From Lachnospiraceae bacterium (GTDB lineage: Bacteria > Bacillota > Clostridia > Lachnospirales > Lachnospiraceae): DNA of 11,832 nucleotides. Shown piece by piece: positions 1 through 5,587 of the stretch; the stretch's first letter is position 1; each line of letters opens with the position of its first letter. Location: the NCBI GenBank assembly GCA_017476305.1, contig JAFVAA010000796.1, positions 1 to 11,832 on the forward strand, given 5' to 3'. A program made the translations under genes and the position numbers. Below the pieces are notes generated by a model. The model was not told where the DNA came from. It ran no database searches and was given only the letters and a program-made list of their open reading frames with translations.

Positions 1-66
1 GATATCGGTCCAGTTCGATACATCTAAGGAAAGCTCAAAGGGGCAGACCTGATGCTTTTTTGCTTA
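1..66 (-). pseudogene. In-frame continuation of the helicase beyond a TAA stop
   Basis: On the minus strand TAA (66-64) is followed in the same frame by 21 sense codons to the window edge, reading AKKHQVCPFELSLDV and then SNWTDI. The CPFE-x-SLD-x-S block is the conserved segment that carries the fourth iron-sulphur cysteine in this helicase family. The family normally has Tyr where the stop lies (IID-Y-AKKHQ), so one change from TAT or TAC to TAA explains the break. The gene therefore appears to be a recent nonsense pseudogene, or the site is a base-call error. The rest of the helicase lies outside the window. Confidence 0.75.
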
Positions 67-1260
67 GTCTATAATGCACTCTCTGCTGATGTGATTTTCA
101 TGAGTTAAAAGATCATACATGGCATCATTGATCCGGTCAAAATGTCCCTTTGCACGCTCACAGCTCTCCGGATTGCAGGCAGGCTTTTCCAGAATACAGA
201 TCTTTTCTTTGGCTGTAATGGTCACATATTTTAAAAAGGTCTTTTTTTTCTCTAAAATAGAAAAGGTCTCCTCTGCTACTGTGCGGGTAACGGTTTTAGC
301 AGTCAGGTAAAAAATTTTTTCCGTAAGCTCCTCACCAATGGATTTCACAGCGGGAAATACAGTAGAAATGGTCTTTCCTACGCCGGTAGGGGCTTCTATA
401 TAAAGTCTTTTTTTCCGTGAAATACTTACATAGACGCTTTTCACCAAATCCTCCTGTCCCGGCCGATAGGAGAAAGGAAACCTTAACTTTTTTACGGAAG
501 AATTTCGTGCTTCCTTCCAGCGGAGCTGCCACACGCACCACTTGGCATATTCCCGCAGGAGCCGATAGAACCACCGTTCCAGTTCTTTTAAAGTCCGATG
601 TTCGGTAAAATAGCGGACTTTTTCCGTTGGAATATGGCAGTAGGTCATACGTACACCGATTTCCTGCAGCTGTTTCTGTTTCGCATAGAGATAAGCATAG
701 CAGAGTGCCTGCGCCAGATGTACGGGCACAGGCTCCTTCATAGAAAAAATATCTTTATATACGCTCTTGATTTCATCTATCACCATGCCGGTTCCATCGG
801 AGAAGATTCCATCGGCACGTCCCTCTAAAAGGATCCGGAATCGCAGGGATTTCTGCATTTCCTTTTTCTTTTGGGGAGGAACATCCGCCGATTCTGAAAA
901 ATTCGTATTTGAAATGTGGATCCTGTCTTCGGAATCCGCAGCTATGAAGAATTCGGAGGAAAGGGAAACCTCTGCCTGATAGCGGCTCCCCATTCTGCGC
1001 TGCAGCTTCTGGTGGATTCTGGTTCCCTCCTGCATGGCTTCGGTATCACGCAGACCACTTCCGGAGGTCGTGATATCTCCGGAGCGCAGGATGAATTCTA
1101 CCAGGTTCCTGACAGAGATTTTATTTACGAATATTTCTTCCGTTGCTTCCGGATGCCCTGTGGAAGGCGACTTGGAAATTTCATGAGACGTTTCCGGATA
1201 TTTTCCTGAAATTCTCCCTGACGTTTTTATAGAAGCTTTCTCAGTGTCTCTCTGTCCCAT
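64..1260 (-). CDS. Cas4/RecB-like nuclease fused to Rad3/DinG-type helicase, N-terminal part, stopped early
   Basis: The 398-residue product has a basic, Ser/Thr-rich extension (1-45). A PD-(D/E)XK nuclease domain follows: H83 in a GTRIH context, D150 in GRADGI, E163-I-K165 in DEIKS, and Q184/Y188 in HLAQALCYAY. The start of an SF2 helicase of the Rad3/XPD/DinG type comes next: YRPGQ at 265-269 and Walker A APTGVGKT at 290-297. Three iron-sulphur-type cysteines are visible (C354, C362, C367). Proteins of this architecture are usually about 750-800 residues and are expected to process DNA 5' ends or forks. The start is supported by GGAG seven bases upstream; it overlaps the end of the endonuclease-like gene by 34 nt, so the two are probably translationally coupled. 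The frame ends at TAA 64-66, before the fourth cysteine and all later helicase motifs, so the product as read cannot be a working helicase. The nuclease domain could still fold. Confidence 0.85.
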   Translation of the reverse strand: MGQRDTEKASIKTSGRISGKYPETSHEISKSPSTGHPEATEEIFVNKISVRNLVEFILRSGDITTSGSGLRDTEAMQEGTRIHQKLQRRMGSRYQAEVSLSSEFFIAADSEDRIHISNTNFSESADVPPQKKKEMQKSLRFRILLEGRADGIFSDGTGMVIDEIKSVYKDIFSMKEPVPVHLAQALCYAYLYAKQKQLQEIGVRMTYCHIPTEKVRYFTEHRTLKELERWFYRLLREYAKWCVWQLRWKEARNSSVKKLRFPFSYRPGQEDLVKSVYVSISRKKRLYIEAPTGVGKTISTVFPAVKSIGEELTEKIFYLTAKTVTRTVAEETFSILEKKKTFLKYVTITAKEKICILEKPACNPESCERAKGHFDRINDAMYDLLTHENHISRECIID

Positions 1261-1802
1261 AATACAACTCCTAACTTATCTGCTAAATTTTTGGCATTTG
1301 CCGTGAAGCTCTGGTTGGTCAGAACGACTGCTACATGGCATTCATAGTATGCTCTTCCGGCATATACCTGCTGTACGGCTTCGATTCCTACCGGCTCTAA
1401 GTAGCGTTTACACTGGATGGCATAGGTGATTCCCTCTTTGCTCGCGAGGACGTCTACGCCATAGTCACAGGACGCCTGCGTATTTTCTGCGACCTCAAAT
1501 CCATTGGCGGTTAAGATTTCGCAGGCAAGCTCTTCAAAGGCGATGCCATCCATATGATCCAGCTCGGTCACGGAAAGGACGCCCTTTTGAAATACACCTT
1601 TGTAGCTTTTGGCAAGATAAATTTTATATATGCAAAACAGAAAAAAGAGCATCCAGAGACCAATGACGACGGCAATAAATTCCGGTTCCGTACTCCCACT
1701 GCTGAGGATGATGAAAATCATCAATGCCAGACTGAGCAAGATGGCAAAAATGTAAGTAACGATTCTGGCAGTAATATGTCTTTGTCTGACCGAAATATTC
1801 AT
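1227..1802 (-). CDS. Membrane-anchored Mrr-type restriction endonuclease-like protein
   Basis: The 191-residue protein opens with two hydrophobic helices (about 14-34 and 42-63), which should hold it in the membrane with the rest in the cytosol. Residues 78-191 match the Mrr_cat fold of PD-(D/E)XK nucleases: a GIAFEELACEIL helix with E90/E91, D117 in DYGVDVL, and the Q130-C-K132 motif in YAIQCKRY. All catalytic positions expected for the family are present. Proteins of this family cleave DNA, often modified or foreign DNA, but the substrate here is unknown. GGGAG lies 11 bases upstream of the ATG. The gene sits 54 nt downstream of the polymerase gene and overlaps the nuclease-helicase gene, so it is the middle gene of a three-gene operon. 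The membrane tether suggests action near the envelope or on incoming DNA; that is inference. Confidence 0.85.
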   Translation of the reverse strand: MNISVRQRHITARIVTYIFAILLSLALMIFIILSSGSTEPEFIAVVIGLWMLFFLFCIYKIYLAKSYKGVFQKGVLSVTELDHMDGIAFEELACEILTANGFEVAENTQASCDYGVDVLASKEGITYAIQCKRYLEPVGIEAVQQVYAGRAYYECHVAVVLTNQSFTANAKNLADKLGVVLWDRETLRKLL

Positions 1803-1856
1803 TTGTGGAATATCTCTCCCTTCCGCTTGTTTTTATGGCAATATACAAAAGCAGTT

Positions 1857-3098
1857 CTATTTTTTCCGTTTGGCTTTATTTAACCCTTCTGACATATGTG
1901 CGGTATCTGAATCAATGAAGCAGGCGCGCTTTACAGAGTCCTCCCCGTAGCGGTCTCTGATCGAGTCGATGGCTTCATTTAACTTTGACAGCTTTTCGTA
2001 TTTATCGAGTTCGAACAGATTGTACTGTTCATACTTTTCTGTACCGGCATGGCTGGTATTTACCCCTAAAAGGCGAAGTGGGGCATGTGTCCAGAGAGCA
2101 TCAAAAAGCATCACGGCAGTATCGTAGATCTTCTCCGTCACATTGGTGGTAGATGGCAGAGTGGTCTGCTTTGAACTGTGATGAAATTCATAATCAACTA
2201 ACGATACGGATACTACGCTGATATAGCTTTTATCTGCACGAAGCCTGGCACCTACCGTTTCACAGAGAGAAAGCAGGATTCGCAGTGCTGTCTGCCTGTC
2301 TGTCACATCATAATGTGTGGTTACGGAATTTCCATAGCCCTTATTTGCCGCCGTTTTATCCCGGAGCGGCATGTCTGCATCATTTCCATTGGCATAGTTC
2401 CAGATGACTTCTCCATGCTTTTTAAAATGGGAGCGGATAAGCTCGGGATCGGTCCCTGCCAGCTCTCCAATCGTGTGGATCCCCAGTCCCCGCAGCTTTT
2501 TTGCGGTAGAGTGTCCTACATAGAAAAGATCTTCTACCGGAAGCGGCCATAGCTTTTCGGAAATTTCATCCGGGAAAAGAGTATGGACACGATCCGGTTT
2601 GGTAAAATCCGATGCCATTTTGGATAAAAGCTTATTCGTAGAAATGCCGATATTTACAGTAAATCCCAGACGTTCCCTGATTTCATCCTTCAGGGTGTGT
2701 GCATATGCCACGGGATCACCATGTAAAAGCTCCATTCCGGTCATATCGCAAAAAGCCTCATCAATGCTGAACTGCTCTATCACAGGGGAATGCTCCTTCA
2801 AAAGCTCTATAAACGCTTTTGAATTTTCCACGTAGATATCAAAGCGTGGAGGAACGACCGTCAGATTCGGGCATTTCCTTCGTGCCTGTACGAGAGGTTC
2901 TCCAGTATGCACTCCAAAGGCTTTGGCAGAAGCAGACTTTGCCAGAATGATTCCGTGACGATGTTCTTCGCTGCCACCTACAGCAGAAGGGATATCACGC
3001 AGATCGACCATGGTTTCTCCGGTTTCTAACATCTCCTTCGCCTGCCAGGACAGAAAGGCAGAGTTTACATCTATATTGTAGATAATGGTATTTGGCAT
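1857..3098 (-). CDS. Y-family (DinB/UmuC-type) DNA polymerase
   Basis: The start at 3098 (413 residues) is preferred over the ATG at 3152, because AGGGGGTG lies about six bases before it and the catalytic domain begins at once. Visible features are IIYNID at 5-10 with catalytic D10, FSIDEAF at 110-116 with the D113-E114 pair, GISTNKLLSKMASD at 151-164, a helix-hairpin-helix segment near 190-215, and a little-finger domain behind it. QYNLF at 358-362 matches the beta-clamp-binding motif of these enzymes. Length and motifs are complete, so an active translesion polymerase is likely. It is the first gene of the operon. The promoter upstream carries a LexA-like palindrome, which fits damage-inducible expression. 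The exact subfamily (Pol IV or a UvrX/UmuC-like branch) cannot be settled by eye. Confidence 0.9.
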   Translation of the reverse strand: MPNTIIYNIDVNSAFLSWQAKEMLETGETMVDLRDIPSAVGGSEEHRHGIILAKSASAKAFGVHTGEPLVQARRKCPNLTVVPPRFDIYVENSKAFIELLKEHSPVIEQFSIDEAFCDMTGMELLHGDPVAYAHTLKDEIRERLGFTVNIGISTNKLLSKMASDFTKPDRVHTLFPDEISEKLWPLPVEDLFYVGHSTAKKLRGLGIHTIGELAGTDPELIRSHFKKHGEVIWNYANGNDADMPLRDKTAANKGYGNSVTTHYDVTDRQTALRILLSLCETVGARLRADKSYISVVSVSLVDYEFHHSSKQTTLPSTTNVTEKIYDTAVMLFDALWTHAPLRLLGVNTSHAGTEKYEQYNLFELDKYEKLSKLNEAIDSIRDRYGEDSVKRACFIDSDTAHMSEGLNKAKRKK

Positions 3099-3171
3099 GG
3101 AATCACCCCCTGTATTCGTTCGTGGATATCCGTTGGAGACAGTCGTAGTCAAATGCGTTTCCTATAACCCT

Positions 3172-3200
3172 ATCATAGAACGTATGTGTGGAAATGTCAA
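3172..3200 (-). promoter_or_regulatory. Sigma-A promoter of the polymerase operon
   Basis: On the minus strand TTGACA (3200-3195) is separated by exactly 17 bases from TATGAT (3177-3172). The -35 box is a perfect match and the -10 box has five of six. Transcription would start near 3165 and leave a leader of about 65 nt before the polymerase start at 3098. Confidence 0.75.
3177..3190 (-). promoter_or_regulatory. Candidate LexA (SOS) box inside the polymerase promoter
   Basis: The plus-strand sequence AGAACGTATGTGTG fits 11 of 14 positions of the Bacillus-type LexA consensus CGAACRNRYGTTYC. It has a perfect GAAC half-site; the other half reads GTGT where GTTC is expected. It fills most of the spacer between -35 and -10, so a bound repressor would block RNA polymerase. 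Y-family polymerase genes are classic LexA targets. Confidence 0.4.
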
Positions 3201-3216
3201 ATGGAATTTTGTCCTG

Positions 3217-3339
3217 TTATTTTAGTGAATTCAGATAGACAGCCAGCAGTTCAAGAGCGGTTTTTGGCTTAATTTTAAAGTGACTTGAAAATTGATTGAA
3301 ATGTGTGGTGAAAAAAGAGGAGAGAAGAAATTGGGCCAT
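3217..3339 (-). other. Unexplained 40-codon open frame in the divergent intergenic region
   Basis: A minus-strand ATG at 3339 opens 40 codons (beginning MAQFLLSSFFTTHF and ending LLAVYLNSLK) and stops at TAA 3217. The same frame stays open upstream to about 3404. No ribosome binding site or family is recognised. It lies beside repeat copy A and may be part of a larger repeated element or a gene remnant. Apart from this, 3201-3390 holds nothing I can identify. Confidence 0.15.
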
Positions 3340-3393
3340 ATTATGGATTTCATTGGAAAGAATGAAGCAGTTTTGCACCCAGCCATTCCCCCA

Positions 3394-3485
3394 TATTTTC
3401 CATCATCTTTATCGCACCATAGGGTGAGGGCAGCTAGATGGAAAATAGGTGGAAGTACCTTATTTTAGAGAGGTTCAAGAGTTTT
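3394..3485 (+). repeat. Structured direct repeat, copy A
   Basis: About 92 nt, roughly 78 percent identical by eye to 5011-5104 in the same orientation. It contains a perfect 11-nt inverted repeat, TATTTTCCATC at 3394-3404 and GATGGAAAATA at 3437-3447. A third arm, TATTTT near 3461-3466, could pair with the same middle arm instead. It ends in a T-run. It marks the left edge of the AT-rich island. Confidence 0.65.
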
Positions 3486-3489
3486 TCCA

Positions 3490-3518
3490 TTGCGTGGTGG
3501 GAAGGATTGTGGTAAAAT
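3490..3518 (+). promoter_or_regulatory. Promoter upstream of the 3580 gene
   Basis: TTGCGT (3490-3495), 17 bases, then TAAAAT (3513-3518) preceded by TGG, an extended -10. Transcription should begin near 3525. A nearly identical -10 region (17 of 19 bases) lies at 5443-5461 before the DUF4230 operon. Confidence 0.5.
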
Positions 3519-3579
3519 AGTCTCATGTTTCACACGAGCCATTGAAATATAGATAGAGGGATAATGAAAGGTAAGAGCG

Positions 3580-3984
3580 TTGATTTCTTTGAACAGCACA
3601 GGAAGTTATTACAAGGATAATATTACACACTTAGAAACTGCTTATTGGTATCATGCGTATATGGTAAAAAAATATCTTGCCCGAAAAGATTTTTTTAAGC
3701 TGTATCATATATTCCATATATTATATGAAATTCATGCCTCTATGCTATTGGTTGGTTTTGATAAGATTACATGGGGCGGCTGTCAAAATAAACTTGGCTT
3801 TATTCCGAAGGACAAAGGAGAGCATTTGAAAAAATATTTCTGTACGGAGGATCTTGATAAAAATAGGGAGAATATATTATATTGCATGAAAACTTTTGCT
3901 GAAGATACAAAAGAAATTTGCAGGTTAAAGAATGAAGAATATAATGAATGTTTGGCAAATAGAATGATGAAATTTTTTAGCTAA
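3580..3984 (+). CDS. Unrecognised 134-residue protein, possibly frameshifted at its 5' end
   Basis: Read from TTG 3580 (AAAGG eight bases upstream) this gives 134 residues. They are mostly helical and rich in aromatic residues (LETAYWYHAYMVKKYL, FKLYHIFHILYEIH, LKKYFCTEDLDKNREN). The pattern resembles helical C-terminal domains of nucleotidyltransferase or HEPN-like proteins, but I do not recognise the family. A second start, ATG 3564, has GAGGG just before it and encodes MKGKSVDFFEQHRKLLQ before stopping at 3618. Removing one base near 3612-3616 would join it in frame to DNITHLETAYWYH, which reads as one natural protein. The gene may therefore be an intact 134-residue protein or a frameshifted remnant. 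Codons are more AT-rich than in the flanking housekeeping-like genes, which suggests transfer. It precedes the toxin-antitoxin pair by 51 nt. Confidence 0.5.
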   Translation: MISLNSTGSYYKDNITHLETAYWYHAYMVKKYLARKDFFKLYHIFHILYEIHASMLLVGFDKITWGGCQNKLGFIPKDKGEHLKKYFCTEDLDKNRENILYCMKTFAEDTKEICRLKNEEYNECLANRMMKFFS

Positions 3985-4035
3985 AGGTGATTTGGTCGGA
4001 AATCGGATAGCTGAAAATGATGGGAGGAGAATGAT

Positions 4036-4278
4036 ATGACAGTATTAAGACAGCAGGCACTTCAAATGCTTGAAGAGGTGCCGGATGAACAGATTTCGTA
4101 TGTTATAGCTTTTTTGCGTGAGATTAGGAAAAATCAAAATTCTACAGATGAAAAATTGACGAAATCCAGACAGGCATTTCAAAACTTACAGAAATATCGA
4201 AGAAAGGGGAATAAAGACATCGACTATAAAAATGAGATAGCCGATGCCATAGAGGAGAAATATGAAAGTATTGGTTGA
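4036..4278 (+). CDS. Antitoxin of a PIN-domain toxin-antitoxin pair
   Basis: This 80-residue protein starts six bases after GGAGGAG. Its N-terminal half (LRQQALQMLEEVPDEQISYVIAFLREIRK) is of the short helical type seen in antitoxins that partner PIN-domain toxins. A charged C-terminal half (DIDYKNEIADAIEEKYESIG) probably wraps the toxin active site. It overlaps the toxin gene by 17 nt, the usual coupled antitoxin-toxin order. It should neutralise the toxin and possibly repress the operon, but no DNA-binding domain is obvious in it. The family was inferred from size, position and sequence style rather than from a diagnostic motif. Confidence 0.75.
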   Translation: MTVLRQQALQMLEEVPDEQISYVIAFLREIRKNQNSTDEKLTKSRQAFQNLQKYRRKGNKDIDYKNEIADAIEEKYESIG

Positions 4279-4705
4279 TACAAATGTTGTAATGGATGCA
4301 CTGCTGGGGCGTGATCCATATTTTGAGGCTTCTAACAGGGTGCTTCAAATATGTGGTGATAAGAAAGCAGAAGGATATCTGGCTGCCCATACGATTACAA
4401 ATTTGTTTTATTATCTTCGTAAGCATTATCAAAATGAGGACTGTCGTGATATTTTGTTGAATCTTTTTGAAATTTTTGAAATAGAACAGATTGATTCTGC
4501 AAAATTGAAAACAGCTCTTGAGAATAAGAATTTTAAAGACTTTGAGGATTGTTTGCAGATGGAATGTGCGTCTGCAAATGATGCAAAATATATTGTTACC
4601 AGAAATGAAAAGGATTTTGTGCATAGCATTATTCCAAGTATTGCACCAGGTGAGTTTTGTAAATTATTTGCAGATGAAAAAGCGGAGGAATCTATTCATC
4701 AGTAA
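4262..4705 (+). CDS. PIN-domain (VapC-like) ribonuclease toxin
   Basis: This 147-residue protein opens with MKVLVDTNVVMDALL, the PIN-domain first strand with catalytic D6. A central helix (TITNLFYYLRKHY, 44-56), the acidic DFED box at 93-96 and the closing segment AKYIVTRNEKDF (108-119) complete the fold. All acidic positions expected for metal-dependent RNA cleavage appear present. In this family the toxin cuts tRNA or other RNA and halts growth when the antitoxin is lost. AGAGGAG precedes the ATG, inside the end of the antitoxin gene. The frame is intact, in contrast to most of its neighbours in the island. Confidence 0.88.
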   Translation: MKVLVDTNVVMDALLGRDPYFEASNRVLQICGDKKAEGYLAAHTITNLFYYLRKHYQNEDCRDILLNLFEIFEIEQIDSAKLKTALENKNFKDFEDCLQMECASANDAKYIVTRNEKDFVHSIIPSIAPGEFCKLFADEKAEESIHQ

Positions 4706-4752
4706 GTATTACTTTTATAAAACGAGAAATGCAATAAATAAAAAATAGGATT

Positions 4753-4926
4753 ATGCGAGGAATAAGTTTGAAATTTGGTTCTGTTTATTTAATTGTTAAA
4801 GATTTTGATAAGTCTGTTTCATTTTGGTATTTTTCCTTTTTGGATCCGGATGGAAATCCAATAGAAGTTACAGGCGATTATAAAGAAGAATGTGATGATA
4901 ATAATACCTATGAACAGGATTGTTGA
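4753..4926 (+). pseudogene. Internally deleted VOC (glyoxalase/bleomycin-resistance-like) protein
   Basis: A 57-codon frame reads LKFGSVYLIVKDFDKSVSF, the first strand and helix of a VOC-superfamily domain. It then goes directly into YFSFLDPDGNPIEVTGDY, the last strand of the same domain. Members are normally about 120-150 residues, so roughly 70 or more central residues are missing. The two ends remain in frame. The remnant lacks the middle of the fold and most metal-binding positions, so it is very unlikely to work. Starts at ATG 4753 or TTG 4768 (GAGG seven bases before) are both possible. Confidence 0.65.
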
Positions 4927-4945
4927 GAAAAGAATCCGCTTTTCT
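4926..4945 (+). other. Small stem-loop after the VOC remnant
   Basis: AGAAAAG (4926-4932) pairs with CTTTTCT (4939-4945) around a six-base loop. No U-tract follows, so a terminator role is doubtful. Confidence 0.25.
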
Positions 4946-5010
4946 GTCAAGATTTGAGTGTGCATTTCTGCAATAATATATATATCATGACTTCCAACAA
5001 TTCCACAGCC

Positions 5011-5104
5011 TATTTTCCATTATCTTCATCGCAGCGCAGGGTGAGGAGAGTTTGATGGGAAATAAGGGGAATAAGCTTATTTTAAAGGGGTTGTGGGGAT
5101 TTTT
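5011..5104 (+). repeat. Structured direct repeat, copy B
   Basis: Diverged second copy of the 3394-3485 repeat, same orientation. The inverted repeat is kept: TATTTTCCATT (5011-5021) against GATGGGAAATA (5054-5064). Its two differences from copy A turn Watson-Crick pairs into G-U pairs rather than breaking the stem. A competing hairpin, AAATAAG with CTTATTT, lies just downstream. The copy ends in a T-run where the YgiT-type remnant begins. Confidence 0.65.
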
Positions 5105-5293
5105 ACAACGCATGTTGTTGTTTTGGATGATTGTGTCATTGTTATAAAAAATGTTCCTTGTGAGGAATGTGAGCAATGTGGAGAAAAGTATTACAATGAT
5201 GAAGTTATGGAAGAATTGGAGAAAATAGTTGACAAAGCACAATCTCTTCCAAGTGAAGTTTATATCACGGATTATAGCCACAGAGCTGCATAA
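5093..5293 (+). pseudogene. YgiT-type zinc-finger antitoxin remnant, N-terminus missing
   Basis: The 66-codon frame reads TTHVVVLDDCVIVIKNVPC and then EECEQCGEKYYNDEVMEELEKIVDKA. This is the body of the YgiT-type (MqsA N-terminal-like) zinc-finger family. Intact members start with a short segment containing a first CxxC pair before this point; it is absent here, and only the second pair (CEQC) remains. The only start is GTG 5093, with AAAGGGG too close (2 nt) to act as a good ribosome binding site. The homologous part begins where repeat copy B ends, so the 5' end was probably lost at that junction. No partner toxin is present beside it. Confidence 0.6.
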
Positions 5294-5324
5294 ATAGCAG
5301 GGAAATTTGATAAAATGCAGTAAT

Positions 5325-5363
5325 AAAGAGGGATGGACTCGGCTAAAGTGACTATCTCTTTTT
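5325..5363 (+). terminator. Possible weak terminator
   Basis: AAAGAG (5325-5330) can pair with CTCTTT (5356-5361) over a long loop, followed by further T residues. The stem is only six base pairs, so this is a tentative call. The rest of 5364-5430 holds only a short AACAGG/CCTTGTT stem and nothing else I recognise. Confidence 0.3.
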
Positions 5364-5432
5364 CAAAGTTTACAGATAAACAGATGTGGTAACAGGGAAG
5401 CCCCTTGTTTTATGGGTTTTAAGGAATCTTGA

Positions 5433-5461
5433 TTGTGCGAATGGAAAGATTGTGGTAGAAT
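5433..5461 (+). promoter_or_regulatory. Promoter of the DUF4230 operon
   Basis: TTGTGC (5433-5438), 17 bases, then TAGAAT (5456-5461) with a preceding TGG as extended -10. Transcription should begin near 5468 and give a leader of about 120 nt. Confidence 0.55.
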
Positions 5462-5489
5462 GTATCCATACAATAAAGAATAGAAAATG

Positions 5490-5545
5490 TTCCGGGCATG
5501 CACCGGAGGTCTGTACCCGGAAACGAAATGGAATTCCTTTCCGGG
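5490..5545 (+). promoter_or_regulatory. Leader with two mutually exclusive hairpins
   Basis: CCCGGAAA at 5516-5523 can pair either with upstream TTCCGGG (5490-5496, 7 bp) or with downstream TTTCCGGG (5538-5545, 8 bp). TTCCGGGCAT is repeated in both outer arms. Neither stem is followed by a U-run, so a switch would act on translation or RNA stability rather than classic termination. Known riboswitch classes are not recognised. Confidence 0.4.
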
Positions 5546-5587
5546 CATAAAGGAAACATAAAAATTTACAGGGGAGTATGAGGTACG

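Noticed and set aside
916..1209. Plus-strand open frame of 97 codons
   Set aside because: It lies wholly opposite the nuclease-helicase gene, has no ribosome binding site, and its translation has no protein-like pattern.
1554..1883. Plus-strand open frame of 109 codons
   Set aside because: It is antisense to the Mrr-like gene, whose motifs are clear; it is a shadow frame.
3099..3152. Longer polymerase start at 3152
   Set aside because: The extra 18 residues do not resemble the family, and the strong AGGGGGTG site lies inside them, directly before the ATG at 3098.
4142..4624. Minus-strand open frame of 160 codons across the toxin-antitoxin pair
   Set aside because: The opposite strand carries a complete PIN toxin with ribosome binding site and motifs. 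The antisense frame is rich in Ile, Phe, Cys and His because of AT bias.
3394..5104. Insertion sequence or CRISPR array in the repeat-bounded island
   Set aside because: No transposase frame, no target-site duplication that can be seen, and only two repeat copies 1.6 kb apart without spacers.
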